From Terrisporobacter glycolicus ATCC 14880 = DSM 1288 (GTDB taxonomy: Bacteria > Bacillota > Clostridia > Peptostreptococcales > Peptostreptococcaceae), in NCBI RefSeq assembly GCF_036812735.1, contig NZ_CP117523.1, positions 3,038,001 through 3,102,000 of the forward strand: a stretch of 64,000 nucleotides of DNA. Direction: 5' to 3'. This document shows, one piece after another, positions 18,114 through 27,696 of the stretch (the stretch's first letter is position 1; each line of letters starts with the position of its first letter). The position numbers and the translations under genes are program-made. Under the pieces are notes generated by a model. That model was not told the origin of the DNA. It saw only the letters and a program-made list of their open reading frames with translations, and did not search any database.

Positions 18114-19046
18114 TTACCCTTCCAATCTTATTCTAGAGTCGATTTTAGCACAACTTAAATCTGCCATAAGATTACTAATAATAAATATAATAGCCATAAG
18201 TATAATATATCCTTGTATCATTGGATAATCTCTTTGAGATATAGCCCCTGTTATCATACGACCAATTCCTGGCCAAGAGAATACATTTTCTACGATTAGA
18301 CTTCCTGAAAGCATTCCACCAAAGTTCATTCCTAAGGATGTAATTATGGGAATTAAAGAGTTTTGTATTACATGATTGAATAATATTTTTCTCTCATTTA
18401 TTCCCCTCGCCCTAGCGTAAGTTACAGCAGGAGATTTCATATTTTCTAATAAACTATTTCTCAAAATTCTTGAATAAGTTGGTACATAACCAAAAGCTAA
18501 AGTTAATGACGGTAATATTATATTAGAAAATTTTTCTGCTCCTGATACAGGTAAAATTCCCATCTTAATTGAAAAGAATTGAACCAATAAAAATCCAAGC
18601 CAAAAAGATGGCATAGAAGATCCTACAAAAGAAAAAACTCTTCCTATATTATCTACTTTTCCTCCTGCATGTGTTGCTGAGTATATACCTAAAGGAACAC
18701 TGATTGTAAACAGCCATAATAATGAAGCAAAAGCTAATGATATAGTGTATTTCAATCCAGACAATAATTCAACAGAAACTAATTCTTTACTTATATATGA
18801 AGATCCAAAATCAAATTTCAAAACATTTCCTAACCAGTTAAAATATTGTGACATAATAGGTTTATCCAAACCAAGATTAACCATAGCTATTTCTAAATTT
18901 TTATCTGTTACTGGAATATTTACTGCATTTAAATATGCTGTTGCTGCATCTCCAGGCATAATTCTTACTAAAAGAAAAGCTATTATAGATACACCTATCA
19001 AAACAGGTATAAGTGTAATTAATCTTTTAATAACATATTTCTTCAT
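18114..19046 (-). CDS. nikB: nickel/peptide ABC transporter permease (NikB type)
   Basis: A 310-residue permease beginning MKKYVIKRLITLIPVLIGVS, with RIMPGDAA, a conserved YARARGINERKILFNHVIQN EAA-loop and SGSLIVENVFSWPGIGRM, all typical of the DppB/NikB family. AGAGGG precedes the ATG. It follows nikA after about 100 bp that contain a stem-loop. Confidence 0.87.
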   Translation of the reverse strand: MKKYVIKRLITLIPVLIGVSIIAFLLVRIMPGDAATAYLNAVNIPVTDKNLEIAMVNLGLDKPIMSQYFNWLGNVLKFDFGSSYISKELVSVELLSGLKYTISLAFASLLWLFTISVPLGIYSATHAGGKVDNIGRVFSFVGSSMPSFWLGFLLVQFFSIKMGILPVSGAEKFSNIILPSLTLAFGYVPTYSRILRNSLLENMKSPAVTYARARGINERKILFNHVIQNSLIPIITSLGMNFGGMLSGSLIVENVFSWPGIGRMITGAISQRDYPMIQGYIILMAIIFIISNLMADLSCAKIDSRIRLEG

Positions 19047-19075
19047 TACAAACCCTCTTTCTCATAAGTAGAATA

Positions 19076-19115
19076 AACTTAAGTCCTAATTTGTAAAGTC
19101 ACTAGAACTTAAGTT
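19076..19115 (-). promoter_or_regulatory. intercistronic stem-loop between nikA and nikB
   Basis: Inverted repeat AACTTAAGT / ACTTAAGTT without a good T-run. Such loops after binding-protein genes often stabilise upstream mRNA or lower downstream expression; that role is inferred. Confidence 0.5.
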
Positions 19116-19150
19116 CATCTTTAGTATAAATTTAAATCTCAAATAATAAT

Positions 19151-20740
19151 TTATTTACTTTCTCTAGTAACATCTTCAACAGGTATGTAATAAAGAGTAT
19201 TAAATTTAATACCAGTTAAATTCTTATCACAAGCCACTAGTCTTGTTGTGTTTGATATAGGTAAATATGCTGCTTGATCATGTAGTGTTGTAAGAATATC
19301 TTTGTATAATTCTTGTCTCTTAGTTTCATCATTTTCAACTATAACCTTACTTATTTTTTCGTCTATATCTTTTTTCATTGGTAAACCTTTTTGTGCTTGA
19401 TAATCTGCATATCCTTTATTTTTCATAGATGCCACTAAAGTATGAGGGTCATATGGATCTCCCCATGTCTCTGTTATCGTTATACCAAAATTGCCTTTTT
19501 TAGTTCTATCTATTAAAGCTTGTCTTTCTTGTGCTTCTAAATTTATTTTAATACCTATCTTTTTATATTCACTTTGAAGTACTTCTCCCAAAGATTTGTA
19601 AATTACATTGTCACCATCATAATAAAATCCTATTTCTAACTCTTTACCATCTTTAGTTCTATAATCTTTTCCTTCTTCTAGCTTCCACCCTGCTTCATCT
19701 AGAAGTTTTCCAGCATTTTTAAGATCATACTCGTACTTAGGTAAGTTTAGGTCACAGTAAGGAACATTTTCATTAAATAAAGTATCTGCTGGTTTTTGTA
19801 ATCCATAAAATACATTCTCAGAAATAACTTCCTTGTCAACACCATGTTGTAATGCTTTTCTTACTTTTAAATCAGCTGTTGGACCATTAGTAGCATTAAT
19901 TATTAAAGATACTGTACTTAAGGGTTCTGATACATGTGTTCCAAATCCACTATTTTTTAACTCATTAAAAGCGTCTGGTGATAATCTACTTTCCACATCA
20001 AATATCATATCAACTTCTCCTGCTTTTAAGGCATTTACAGAAGTATCTCCATCTGGAGTAACAACCATTTTTATTTCTTCACACTTAGGCTTTTCTCCCC
20101 AATAATCTTCATTTCTCTCAAGTATTGAATATTCTCCAGCCTTATACTCTTTAAGTTTCCACATACCTGTTCCTATAGGCTCTTTTATACCTTTAGATGT
20201 ATCTCCATCCTCAGGGAAAGATGCTTTAGCCATAATTCTTACAGGTCTAGATAATGCTAATTCTTGTAAAACAGGATAGTAAGCTTCTTTGTATTTAATC
20301 TTTACTGTACTATCATCTATAACTTCTACTGAATCCATTAAATTAATGGACTCTAAAAAAGCATGTTCTTCTTTATTTTTTAAAACTGCATCAAAGTTCT
20401 TTTTTACAATATCTGCATTTAACTTCGAACCATCAGTAAATTTAACATCTTTTCTTAAATAAAATGTATATTCTTTTCCATCTTCTGATATATCCCACTT
20501 AGTCGCCAGTGAAGGTTTAACTTCTCCATCTTCAAATGTAGTAAGTCCATCATATAAAAAATTTTGACCATACATAGGGCAATACCCATGAGCATTCAGA
20601 TCCCCAATATCATTTGCTGTTGCAATTACTAAAGTATCACTTTTACTTTCTTCTTTAGTAGAACTGCAACCAAGAATTGACCCCGATATGAGTAAGGCCA
20701 TTAATACTACACTTAACTTCTTAATAATTCCTTTTTCCAC
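19151..20740 (-). CDS. nikA: nickel ABC transporter substrate-binding lipoprotein
   Basis: A 529-residue lipoprotein: signal sequence with lipobox ISGSILGCSS, then a peptide/nickel-binding fold. Many blocks match E. coli NikA as I remember it: YYPVLQELALSRPVRIMA, GIKEPIGTGMWKL, NEDYWGEKPK, PADTLFNENVPY, and TWGDPYDPHTLVASM, closer than to oligopeptide-binding proteins. The start is a GTG (20738-20740) behind GGGGGAGA. It captures nickel (possibly as a chelate) outside the membrane for NikBCDE. No nickel enzyme is encoded nearby. Nickel specificity is by resemblance. Confidence 0.85.
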   Translation of the reverse strand: MEKGIIKKLSVVLMALLISGSILGCSSTKEESKSDTLVIATANDIGDLNAHGYCPMYGQNFLYDGLTTFEDGEVKPSLATKWDISEDGKEYTFYLRKDVKFTDGSKLNADIVKKNFDAVLKNKEEHAFLESINLMDSVEVIDDSTVKIKYKEAYYPVLQELALSRPVRIMAKASFPEDGDTSKGIKEPIGTGMWKLKEYKAGEYSILERNEDYWGEKPKCEEIKMVVTPDGDTSVNALKAGEVDMIFDVESRLSPDAFNELKNSGFGTHVSEPLSTVSLIINATNGPTADLKVRKALQHGVDKEVISENVFYGLQKPADTLFNENVPYCDLNLPKYEYDLKNAGKLLDEAGWKLEEGKDYRTKDGKELEIGFYYDGDNVIYKSLGEVLQSEYKKIGIKINLEAQERQALIDRTKKGNFGITITETWGDPYDPHTLVASMKNKGYADYQAQKGLPMKKDIDEKISKVIVENDETKRQELYKDILTTLHDQAAYLPISNTTRLVACDKNLTGIKFNTLYYIPVEDVTRESK

Positions 20741-20783
20741 AATTGTCTCCCCCTATTTTTAGTTAATTATAATAATAAAAAAA

Positions 20784-20825
20784 CACGAAGGCTTTTCTGT
20801 ATTTATACAGAAATATACCTTCGTG
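20784..20825 (-). terminator. leader hairpin/attenuator upstream of nikA
   Basis: Minus strand: CACGAAGG ... TCTGTAT ... ATACAGA ... CCTTCGTG followed by TTTTTTTATT, only about 45 bp before the nikA start codon and behind a possible TATAAT at 20844-20849. It has the form of an intrinsic terminator placed in the 5' leader, so it may act as an attenuator. No known aptamer is recognisable upstream of it. Confidence 0.65.
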
Positions 20826-21018
20826 GTAAATTTATCATTTCAAATTATAATATAATTGTATTGTATATTTTTAATATTTTCAATATTTTATCAATTTATT
20901 TTTATCTTCATATTTCGACTTGTTTTTTATATATTTATAATGCATATTTTATTTTAATTTATACAAAATTTTATTCAATTACAGTCAGGACATAAAATAA
21001 TACTATTATTCTAAAAAT

Positions 21019-21052
21019 AAAGCCATATTGATCTAAATATCAATATGGCTTT
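21019..21052 (-). terminator. sstT terminator
   Basis: Stem AAAGCCATATTGAT / ATCAATATGGCTTT, T-rich tail on the minus strand, 42 bp past the sstT stop. Confidence 0.88.
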
Positions 21053-21094
21053 AATATATTCTATATTATTTCTATTAATCTAAGGTTAAAATCA

Positions 21095-22321
21095 TTAAGC
21101 AGCTTTTTTTATAGATTCTTTTCTTCTCTTACCAAACTCTGCCACTGCAGTGTAAAGAACATCTGTTGAAGAGTTTAGTGCTGTTTCAGCAGAGTCTTGT
21201 ATAACCCCAACTATAAATCCAACACCAACTACTTGCATTGCTATTTCATTTGGTATTCCAAATAATGAACAAGCAAGTGGTACTAGAAGTAATGATCCTC
21301 CAGCCACTCCTGATGCCCCGCAAGCAGATACTGCCGATAACACTGATAATATTATTGCTGTTCCTATATCAACTTTTATTCCTAAAGTATGAGCAGCCGC
21401 TAAAGCAAGAACTGATATTGTTATTGCAGCTCCACCCATGTTTATAGTCGCCCCCAAAGGTATTGATACTGAATAAGTATCACTATCTAATCCTAAATCT
21501 TTACAAAGTTTCATGTTTACTGGTATATTTGCAGCAGAACTTCTTGTGAAAAATGCTGTAAGTCCAGATTCTCTTAAACATCTTAATACTAATGGATATG
21601 GATTTTTTCTTATAGCTAAGAAAGTTATAAATGGATTAACTACTAAAGCAACAAATGCCATACATCCTAATAGCACACCTATTAATTGTCCATAGCTAAA
21701 TAATGATTCTATTCCTGATGTTGCTATTGTATCAAATACTAATCCCATTATACCAAATGGTGCTAAATTAATTACCCATCTAACAGCTTGAGATATGGCA
21801 TCAGATACGTTTACAATTACTTGCTTAGTTGAATCTGATGAATTTTTAAGTGCAAGTCCAAGAACAACAGCCCAAGTTAACACCCCTATATAGTTAGCAT
21901 TTGCTATTGCATTTACCGGATTGTCTACTACATTCATTAATAAAGCTTTTAGTACCTCACCTACACCACCTGGAGGTGTTACTCCTTCAGCTCCTGCAGT
22001 AAGTGTTAACGTTACCGGGAATAAGAAACTTCCCACAACAGCTACTATACCAGCTATTAATGTACCAACAAGATATAAAGTTATTATAGATTTTATATTT
22101 GTTTTTTGTCCTTCTTTATGCTGACATATTGCCGCTATAACTAAGAAAAATACTAATATTGGAGCTACAGCTTTTAAAGCTCCTACGAATAATGATCCTA
22201 AAATTGCAATCGGTGCTAGTTGAGTTGGTATAGTCAAGGCAAACGTTATTCCAACTATTAAACCAATAATGATTCTTTTTACTAAGCTAATGTTATTCCA
22301 TTTGTTGATTAGTTTTTTCAT
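21095..22321 (-). CDS. sstT: serine/threonine:sodium symporter
   Basis: A 408-residue membrane transporter of the dicarboxylate/amino acid:cation symporter family. N-terminus [20 protein letters not shown], then [33 protein letters not shown] and [23 protein letters not shown]-like late part (here [16 protein letters not shown]) are SstT signatures. It takes up serine and threonine with Na+. The start at 22321 is chosen because GGGGGAG lies just upstream; a longer frame to 22381 has no site. Single-gene unit with its own terminator. Confidence 0.92.
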   Translation of the reverse strand: MKKLINKWNNISLVKRIIIGLIVGITFALTIPTQLAPIAILGSLFVGALKAVAPILVFFLVIAAICQHKEGQKTNIKSIITLYLVGTLIAGIVAVVGSFLFPVTLTLTAGAEGVTPPGGVGEVLKALLMNVVDNPVNAIANANYIGVLTWAVVLGLALKNSSDSTKQVIVNVSDAISQAVRWVINLAPFGIMGLVFDTIATSGIESLFSYGQLIGVLLGCMAFVALVVNPFITFLAIRKNPYPLVLRCLRESGLTAFFTRSSAANIPVNMKLCKDLGLDSDTYSVSIPLGATINMGGAAITISVLALAAAHTLGIKVDIGTAIILSVLSAVSACGASGVAGGSLLLVPLACSLFGIPNEIAMQVVGVGFIVGVIQDSAETALNSSTDVLYTAVAEFGKRRKESIKKAA

Positions 22322-22612
22322 TTTTTCTCCCCCAAGTTTTTTTCTTGAATTTATAATACCATTATTCGACAACGTTTTCAAGAAAAAAGCTTATTTTCCA
22401 TGAAAAAGTTTTCATAATTTTATAATTGTATTGTCATTTTAAATTTCATTTAAGAACACATTATTAATTTATAATCTATCAAATCTTTGATATAACAGTT
22501 TTACAACTAGTTGATTTCGTATTTTAAATAATATTTTTTAAAATTAATTTGTCATTTTTTATATGAAAACTTTAGGAAAACATTATCCCATTCTATTTTA
22601 AATTTACATAAA
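22322..22612. other. intergenic region upstream of sstT
   Basis: AT-rich, no gene visible. An upstream extension of the sstT frame occupies 22322-22381 but is not supported by a ribosome binding site. No riboswitch or leader-peptide pattern is recognised. Confidence 0.4.
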
Positions 22613-22616
22613 ACAA

Positions 22617-22647
22617 AAAAAGGAATGGTTTAAACCACTCCCTTTTT
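22617..22647. terminator. terminator after the 92-residue gene
   Basis: AAAAGGAATGGTTT / AAACCACTCCCTTTT hairpin with A-run and T-run flanks, immediately next to the stop codon at 22650. Confidence 0.8.
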
Positions 22648-22649
22648 AC

Positions 22650-22928
22650 CTATAGTTTTTCTTGCATGTATATAAGCACGGTTTCAACATACTGTGCGAA
22701 ATCTTCTTCATTACTTGGAAAAGAGCATTCTTCTATAAACTCCATTGTTTTATTTAAGACTAACTTAAAAATAGCTTTTTTATCATTTTCTTCTAATTCA
22801 ATTCGCTCTCCTGTTTCTGTATTTATTATAGACTCTAATAAATAATTTGTGCACCCTTGTGCTAACTCTTTAATCTCTTCTATTTCAGCAAGTTCTTCTT
22901 CACTTATATTAAGTTTTATGTCTGTCAT
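22650..22928 (-). CDS. small acidic hypothetical protein (92 residues)
   Basis: I do not recognise the family. The protein is acidic and probably all helical (MTDIKLNISEEELAEIEEI, then NKTMEFIEECSFPSNEEDF), with no membrane segment or signal. GAAGGG lies before the ATG and a hairpin terminator follows at once, so it looks like a real gene. It sits 63 bp downstream of the radical-SAM gene on the same strand and could share its transcript. Confidence 0.65.
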   Translation of the reverse strand: MTDIKLNISEEELAEIEEIKELAQGCTNYLLESIINTETGERIELEENDKKAIFKLVLNKTMEFIEECSFPSNEEDFAQYVETVLIYMQEKL

Positions 22929-22991
22929 AATTTTTAGTCCCTTCTAAATTTATATCTGTAATATATCATAAAAAAATATATATAACAATAA

Positions 22992-23885
22992 TTAAAACCA
23001 AGTTATCTGATTTCTTTCATAATTACGTTTGTAGCCTTCTATAATGTCTTCCATTTTATATAAAATATTATATTTTTCACATTCTGATTTAAAAATTTTC
23101 CATAAATAAGTTGCATTTAGTGAATTATTTTCATATATGTTTCCAAATGTATTCATATATATGTTTTCTAAGTTTTCTTTTGGAAATATTTTTCTCAATT
23201 GTTGAAAGTAGTATTCTCTTTGATTATTTCTAAGTGTTACCCCCATACCATATGTAAAAATAAATTTTCCACCACATTCATGTACTTTTTTTATAATATT
23301 TTTTATATTATCTTCATTATCATTAATGAAAGGTAATAATGGCATAAGCAATACACCCGTATATATGTTATTATCACTTAACTCTTTTATAGCCTTAAAT
23401 CGTTCCTCTGATGTACAAACTTTTCTTTCAATTTTTTTGCACAATTCATTATCAAAGGTTGTGATTGTCATTTTAACTATAACTGGAGAATGACTTTGTA
23501 TTCTTTTCAGTATATCTATATCTCTAGTTACTAAATTACTCTTTGTAGCAATTCCTATTCCAAACCTGTATTCATCAATTATTTTTAAAGCTTTTCTAGT
23601 TAGTTCATATTTTTTTTCAAATGGATTATAAGGATCGCTCATTGCTCCCGTTCCAACTACACCTTTTTTTCTTTTAGATTGAAGTTCTTTTCTTATTGTT
23701 TCTATTGAATTTTCCTTTATTCTTACTCTGTCAAAATCTACAATTTTATAACAGTTACTCCTAGAATCACAATAAATACAACCATGACAGCAACCTTTAT
23801 ACATATTCATATTGTAATTAATTCCGAACCAATATGGATTCTCATTATAAGATGATATAATTGTTTTTGTTGGTATAAATTCCAT
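22992..23885 (-). CDS. radical SAM protein, SPL (spore photoproduct lyase-like) family
   Basis: A 297-residue radical SAM enzyme. The cluster motif is C-x3-C-x2-C in KGCCHGCIYCDSRSNCY near residue 30-45, followed by GTGAMSDPYNPFEKKYELTR and IATKSNLVTRDIDIL, typical of the SPL/Rv2578c-like family. True spore photoproduct lyase is about 340 residues with a conserved extra cysteine; I cannot confirm that here, so DNA repair is only one possibility and substrate is unknown. ATG at 23885 has GAAAGG upstream. Confidence 0.8.
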   Translation of the reverse strand: MEFIPTKTIISSYNENPYWFGINYNMNMYKGCCHGCIYCDSRSNCYKIVDFDRVRIKENSIETIRKELQSKRKKGVVGTGAMSDPYNPFEKKYELTRKALKIIDEYRFGIGIATKSNLVTRDIDILKRIQSHSPVIVKMTITTFDNELCKKIERKVCTSEERFKAIKELSDNNIYTGVLLMPLLPFINDNEDNIKNIIKKVHECGGKFIFTYGMGVTLRNNQREYYFQQLRKIFPKENLENIYMNTFGNIYENNSLNATYLWKIFKSECEKYNILYKMEDIIEGYKRNYERNQITWF

Positions 23886-24130
23886 TAAACTTCAATCCTT
23901 TCTTTTTTACAGAATATTATATTTATGGATTATATCATAAATATAGTCACTTAACATATATTATATAAATTTATTAATATAGATATTGGATATATCTTAT
24001 AATTAGATTCCTTTATTATATCTATATCATAAATAATTTTTTACAACTGAATAAAAATTACAAATAATATTTATACTCAAAATATAGTAATCATTATATA
24101 ATTATTACTATAATAGCTTGGAGGTATGAA

Positions 24131-24601
24131 ATGAAATTAAAAAATTTAATTCATTATAAAGATTTTGATTCAGATAATATTATATTACATTCTTTAACAA
24201 AAAGTACTGATGATGAAATACTAACTTATATAGTTAATGTTACATCTGATTTGTTAAATGGTGTTTTTTTAGCCGACGATTTTAAAATAAAATCAAAAGA
24301 GAATCTTATTAACTATGATGAAAGAGATCTTGGAGAATTGGCTACATATATGTGTATAACACCTTTTGTCCAATCTACCTTAGCAAAAGAAGCTAACTGG
24401 CAAGAAAAAGCAACTTCTTACTTAGAGTGTTTTATAGGGTATATTATCGGCACTATGGATAAAGAGGAATTTTTAGGTAATTTAATAGAAATGAAAGATA
24501 TGTTAAATATGTCTAATAAGTTCTATACTGGATTGATTGTTTACTTTAGTGAAAATAAAAAAAATATCACTAATGGTATATTAAATAAACTACAATTTTA
24601 A
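24131..24601 (+). CDS. hypothetical protein (156 residues)
   Basis: Family not recognised. The protein is soluble, acidic and mostly helical; the central part (DLGELATYMCITPFVQSTLA, then YLECFIGYIIGTMD) suggests a helical bundle. GGAGG seven bases before the ATG (a nearer upstream ATG is followed by a stop) and a strong terminator after the stop mark it as a single-gene unit. No context clue to function. Confidence 0.7.
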   Translation: MKLKNLIHYKDFDSDNIILHSLTKSTDDEILTYIVNVTSDLLNGVFLADDFKIKSKENLINYDERDLGELATYMCITPFVQSTLAKEANWQEKATSYLECFIGYIIGTMDKEEFLGNLIEMKDMLNMSNKFYTGLIVYFSENKKNITNGILNKLQF

Positions 24602-24610
24602 TTTTTATAT

Positions 24611-24644
24611 AAGAAAAACATTACTAAGCTGTAGTGTTTTTCTT
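24611..24644. terminator. bidirectional terminator
   Basis: AAGAAAAACATTAC / GTAGTGTTTTTCTT stem between convergent genes. Confidence 0.85.
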
Positions 24645-24652
24645 ATATTACT

Positions 24653-26986
24653 TTACTCATCATACCAAAATACTTTACATAAACCCTTAATATCATTAGG
24701 CTTTTTTATCCTCACATAAGGACTCCATTCTTGTGGAAAAAGGCTTCTATATCTATAGTTTGAATATCTGTTATCTAGAAGTAAAATTACTCCTCTATCC
24801 TTATCAGTTCTGATACATCTGCCCACAGCTTGAAGTACTTTTGTCATTCCTGGATAAACATAAGCATAATCAAACCCTTTATTATTTTCATTTAACTGTT
24901 CCTTTATTATATCTCTTTCAATATTTATTTGTGGCATTCCAACCCCAACAACAATAACTCCTATAAGCTTATCTTCCGTTAAATCTATACCTTCTGAGAA
25001 ATGACCTCCTAGGACACAAAATCCCACATGAGTTTCTTTATTATTATTGAATAAATCTAAGAACTCTTCTTTTTCTTCCTCACTCATATTATTTTCTTGT
25101 ATTATTACATTCAGTTCTTCATATTTATCTTTAATTTTTTCATAGGTCAATTCCATATATTTATAGGATGGAAAGAATACCATATAATTTCCAATTTTGC
25201 TTTCCACGCAAACTTTAATATATTCTATTAAATCTGCTACTGTATCTTCCCTTTTATTATATTTAGTGGAAATATCATCTCCTATTATTATCAGCCTATT
25301 TTTTATGTCAAAAGGACTTTTTAAATTTATTACAAAGTCTCCCTCTTCACTGCCGTAAAGCTCCTTATAGTAATTTAAAGGTGTTAAAGTTGCAGAGAAA
25401 ATAGTTGTAGATTTAGATTTATTCATTTTTTCAATAATTAAATCTGAAGGATCTGCACAAAATAATTTCACATTAATACCAATCAATTCATCACTATATA
25501 TAGTTCTATAACTATTATTATAAAAAGTTGAAATAGATAAAAACTTATTAACTTCAAAATATAAATCTAGTAGTTCAGAGTTTTCTTCATTACTTCTTGA
25601 TAAATATTCATCCATAAATTTCGTTAATATATTAAATAGTTCTATAAGGGATTTAGGCAATTCTTCTTTAATAACGTATTTTTCTTTTATTAAATTTAAT
25701 ACATTCCATATATCTATAAAATATTTTTCTATTTCTTTTATTGCATTTAATATTTTTTTATCTTTTTTGCCTATTATTTTCTTCATTTTTATAAAAATAT
25801 TTTGATTTATTTCAGCAGAGTACATATTTCTACTTCTGTCTAATAAATTATGTGCCTCGTCTACAAGAAATGTAAAATCTGTTTTTTTCACATCAAAATA
25901 TCTTTTTAAATAAACTCTAGGGTCAAATATATAATTATAATCACAAACAATTACATCACTAAACATAGTTAAATCAAGACATAATTCAAAGGGGCACAAT
26001 TTATAAACTTCACTTATTTCATCAATATTTTTTCTACTAAAATCATTATATTTACTTAAAATCTGCTTAAGGGCATTGTTTATTTTGTCATAGTATCCAT
26101 TATCGTAAGGACAATAATCTGGATTACAATTAGCTTCTTCCATCTTACATATTTTTTCTTTTGCAGTTATCGCTACACTTCGCAAATTTAAATTTTGCTT
26201 TTTCATCAAGTTTATAGTATCATTCACTACTTCTCGCGTTATTGTTTTTGCTGTAAGATAAAAAATTTTTGAAGTTTTCTCTTCTCCCATTGCTTTTATA
26301 GCTGGAAAAAGTGTCGATATAGTTTTTCCAGTACCTGTTGGTGCCATGGCAAAACACTTCCTGCTACCTACTATACTTTTATAAACTCGCACTGCAAATT
26401 CTCGTTGTCCTGGTCTGTATTTTTCAAATGGAAACTTTAAATTTTTAATGGATTCATTTCTTGTTTCCATCCATTGTTTCTCCATATTTGCCCATAGTTT
26501 ATATTCATAAATTAACTTAAAGAAAAACTCTTCCAACTCACTTATCTGGAATTTTTTTCTTAATATTCTTGTAGATTTATTTTCTATATTATAATAAGTT
26601 ACTTGTAAATCTATATTATCTATATCATTTTGAATACAATACATATATCCATAGCATTTTACCTGAGCCCAATGAAGTGGGTTACTATCTTCACCTATTA
26701 ATAGTAAATCTTTTGTAGTAGTTTTTATTTCATCAATTATAACTTTACTATTTTCAATTAAGAGTCCGTCTATTCTTCCTTCAACTTCTATTTCTACTTC
26801 ATCAAAAGCAAATGCATGTTTTATAGATACTTCTGAGGTATATTCATCTCCATAGGATTTCTGTACTTTTTGATGTCCTCTAATTCCTTCAATTGCCTTT
26901 ATATTTCCTACAAATCTATTGTCTATACTTCCCTTCTTCAAAATAAACTCAACTAAGTTTCTCACTGATATTTTTATCTTTTTCAT
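24653..26986 (-). CDS. DinG/XPD-type helicase with N-terminal PD-(D/E)XK-like domain
   Basis: A 777-residue protein. Residues 1-180 look like a Cas4/RecB-type nuclease fold: GRIDGLLIENSKVIIDEIKT gives the D...DEIK signature, followed by HWAQVKCYGYMYC. The rest is a superfamily 2 XPD-type helicase: Walker A MAPTGTGKT near 215, an iron-sulfur insertion with cysteines in KEKICKMEEANCNPDYCPYD and KLCPFELC, Walker B LVDEAHNLLDRS, and C-terminal motifs GGHFSEGIDL and QAVGRCIRTDKDRG. Expected role: 5'-3' DNA unwinding in repair or recombination. The fused nuclease-like part is typical of clostridial relatives. Whether the nuclease is active is not shown. Confidence 0.88.
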   Translation of the reverse strand: MKKIKISVRNLVEFILKKGSIDNRFVGNIKAIEGIRGHQKVQKSYGDEYTSEVSIKHAFAFDEVEIEVEGRIDGLLIENSKVIIDEIKTTTKDLLLIGEDSNPLHWAQVKCYGYMYCIQNDIDNIDLQVTYYNIENKSTRILRKKFQISELEEFFFKLIYEYKLWANMEKQWMETRNESIKNLKFPFEKYRPGQREFAVRVYKSIVGSRKCFAMAPTGTGKTISTLFPAIKAMGEEKTSKIFYLTAKTITREVVNDTINLMKKQNLNLRSVAITAKEKICKMEEANCNPDYCPYDNGYYDKINNALKQILSKYNDFSRKNIDEISEVYKLCPFELCLDLTMFSDVIVCDYNYIFDPRVYLKRYFDVKKTDFTFLVDEAHNLLDRSRNMYSAEINQNIFIKMKKIIGKKDKKILNAIKEIEKYFIDIWNVLNLIKEKYVIKEELPKSLIELFNILTKFMDEYLSRSNEENSELLDLYFEVNKFLSISTFYNNSYRTIYSDELIGINVKLFCADPSDLIIEKMNKSKSTTIFSATLTPLNYYKELYGSEEGDFVINLKSPFDIKNRLIIIGDDISTKYNKREDTVADLIEYIKVCVESKIGNYMVFFPSYKYMELTYEKIKDKYEELNVIIQENNMSEEEKEEFLDLFNNNKETHVGFCVLGGHFSEGIDLTEDKLIGVIVVGVGMPQINIERDIIKEQLNENNKGFDYAYVYPGMTKVLQAVGRCIRTDKDRGVILLLDNRYSNYRYRSLFPQEWSPYVRIKKPNDIKGLCKVFWYDE

Positions 26987-27183
26987 AATAACTTCCTTAT
27001 TCCTATTTTTATAAATATCTATGTTTTATCTTATTATATACAAATGTACTATAAATTTAAAACTAGCACAAATTTATTAATAAATGTAAATTTATGTAAC
27101 ACTCAAGACTATTATGTCATATTATAGGATATAGGCATTAAAGAAATATGTCTTAATATTATTACAAGGGAGGACAGTGAATT

Positions 27184-27642
27184 ATGAATAAAGATAAAAA
27201 TTTAATAAATAAAGTTAATTCTTCAAATGCTAATAATTCTAGCGCTTCTATTGTAGTTCAATTTACTGTTTATACTAGCGAAGAATACCTATCTGCCTTG
27301 TTAAACACTCTTGGAGAAAATAACTTAAATATCTCTGCGTATTATATGTCAGAAAATAACAGACAGCTAAAATTTGTGTTTATAGTTGGTGAAGATGATG
27401 TTCAGTCTTCAAGCGATGTAAACATTACAAGAAGTATATTAAAACAAAATAGATTTAATTTTGATGAAACGAAGGTAGTACGACTATCAACACCTAACAA
27501 TGTAGGTTTACTTGCATATCATTACAGCGAGTTGATTAGAAATTTAACAATTTACAATTCTTACATTGGAGAAGATGGAAGCATTATATATGAAACTTGT
27601 TGCCCAACAAAAACTTTAAAAGCAGTAAATGAATTATATTAA
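27184..27642 (+). CDS. hypothetical protein, possible ACT-like domains
   Basis: The 152-residue protein has a Ser/Asn-rich start, then SIVVQFTVYTSEEYLSALLN ... KFVFIVGE and a second half KVVRLSTPNNVGLLAYHYSE, a beta-alpha-beta rhythm that resembles two ACT-type modules (the second with the NxxGxL ligand-turn look). ACT proteins usually sense amino acids. The resemblance is by eye only. GGGAGG precedes the ATG; single-gene unit. Confidence 0.55.
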   Translation: MNKDKNLINKVNSSNANNSSASIVVQFTVYTSEEYLSALLNTLGENNLNISAYYMSENNRQLKFVFIVGEDDVQSSSDVNITRSILKQNRFNFDETKVVRLSTPNNVGLLAYHYSELIRNLTIYNSYIGEDGSIIYETCCPTKTLKAVNELY

Positions 27643-27647
27643 AAACA

Positions 27648-27684
27648 AAAAAGTGATGAATTATTTTTTAATTCATCACTTTTT
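27648..27684. terminator. bidirectional terminator
   Basis: AAAAAGTGATGAATTA / TAATTCATCACTTTTT stem between convergent genes. Confidence 0.88.
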
Positions 27685-27696
27685 ATTTACAATTAA

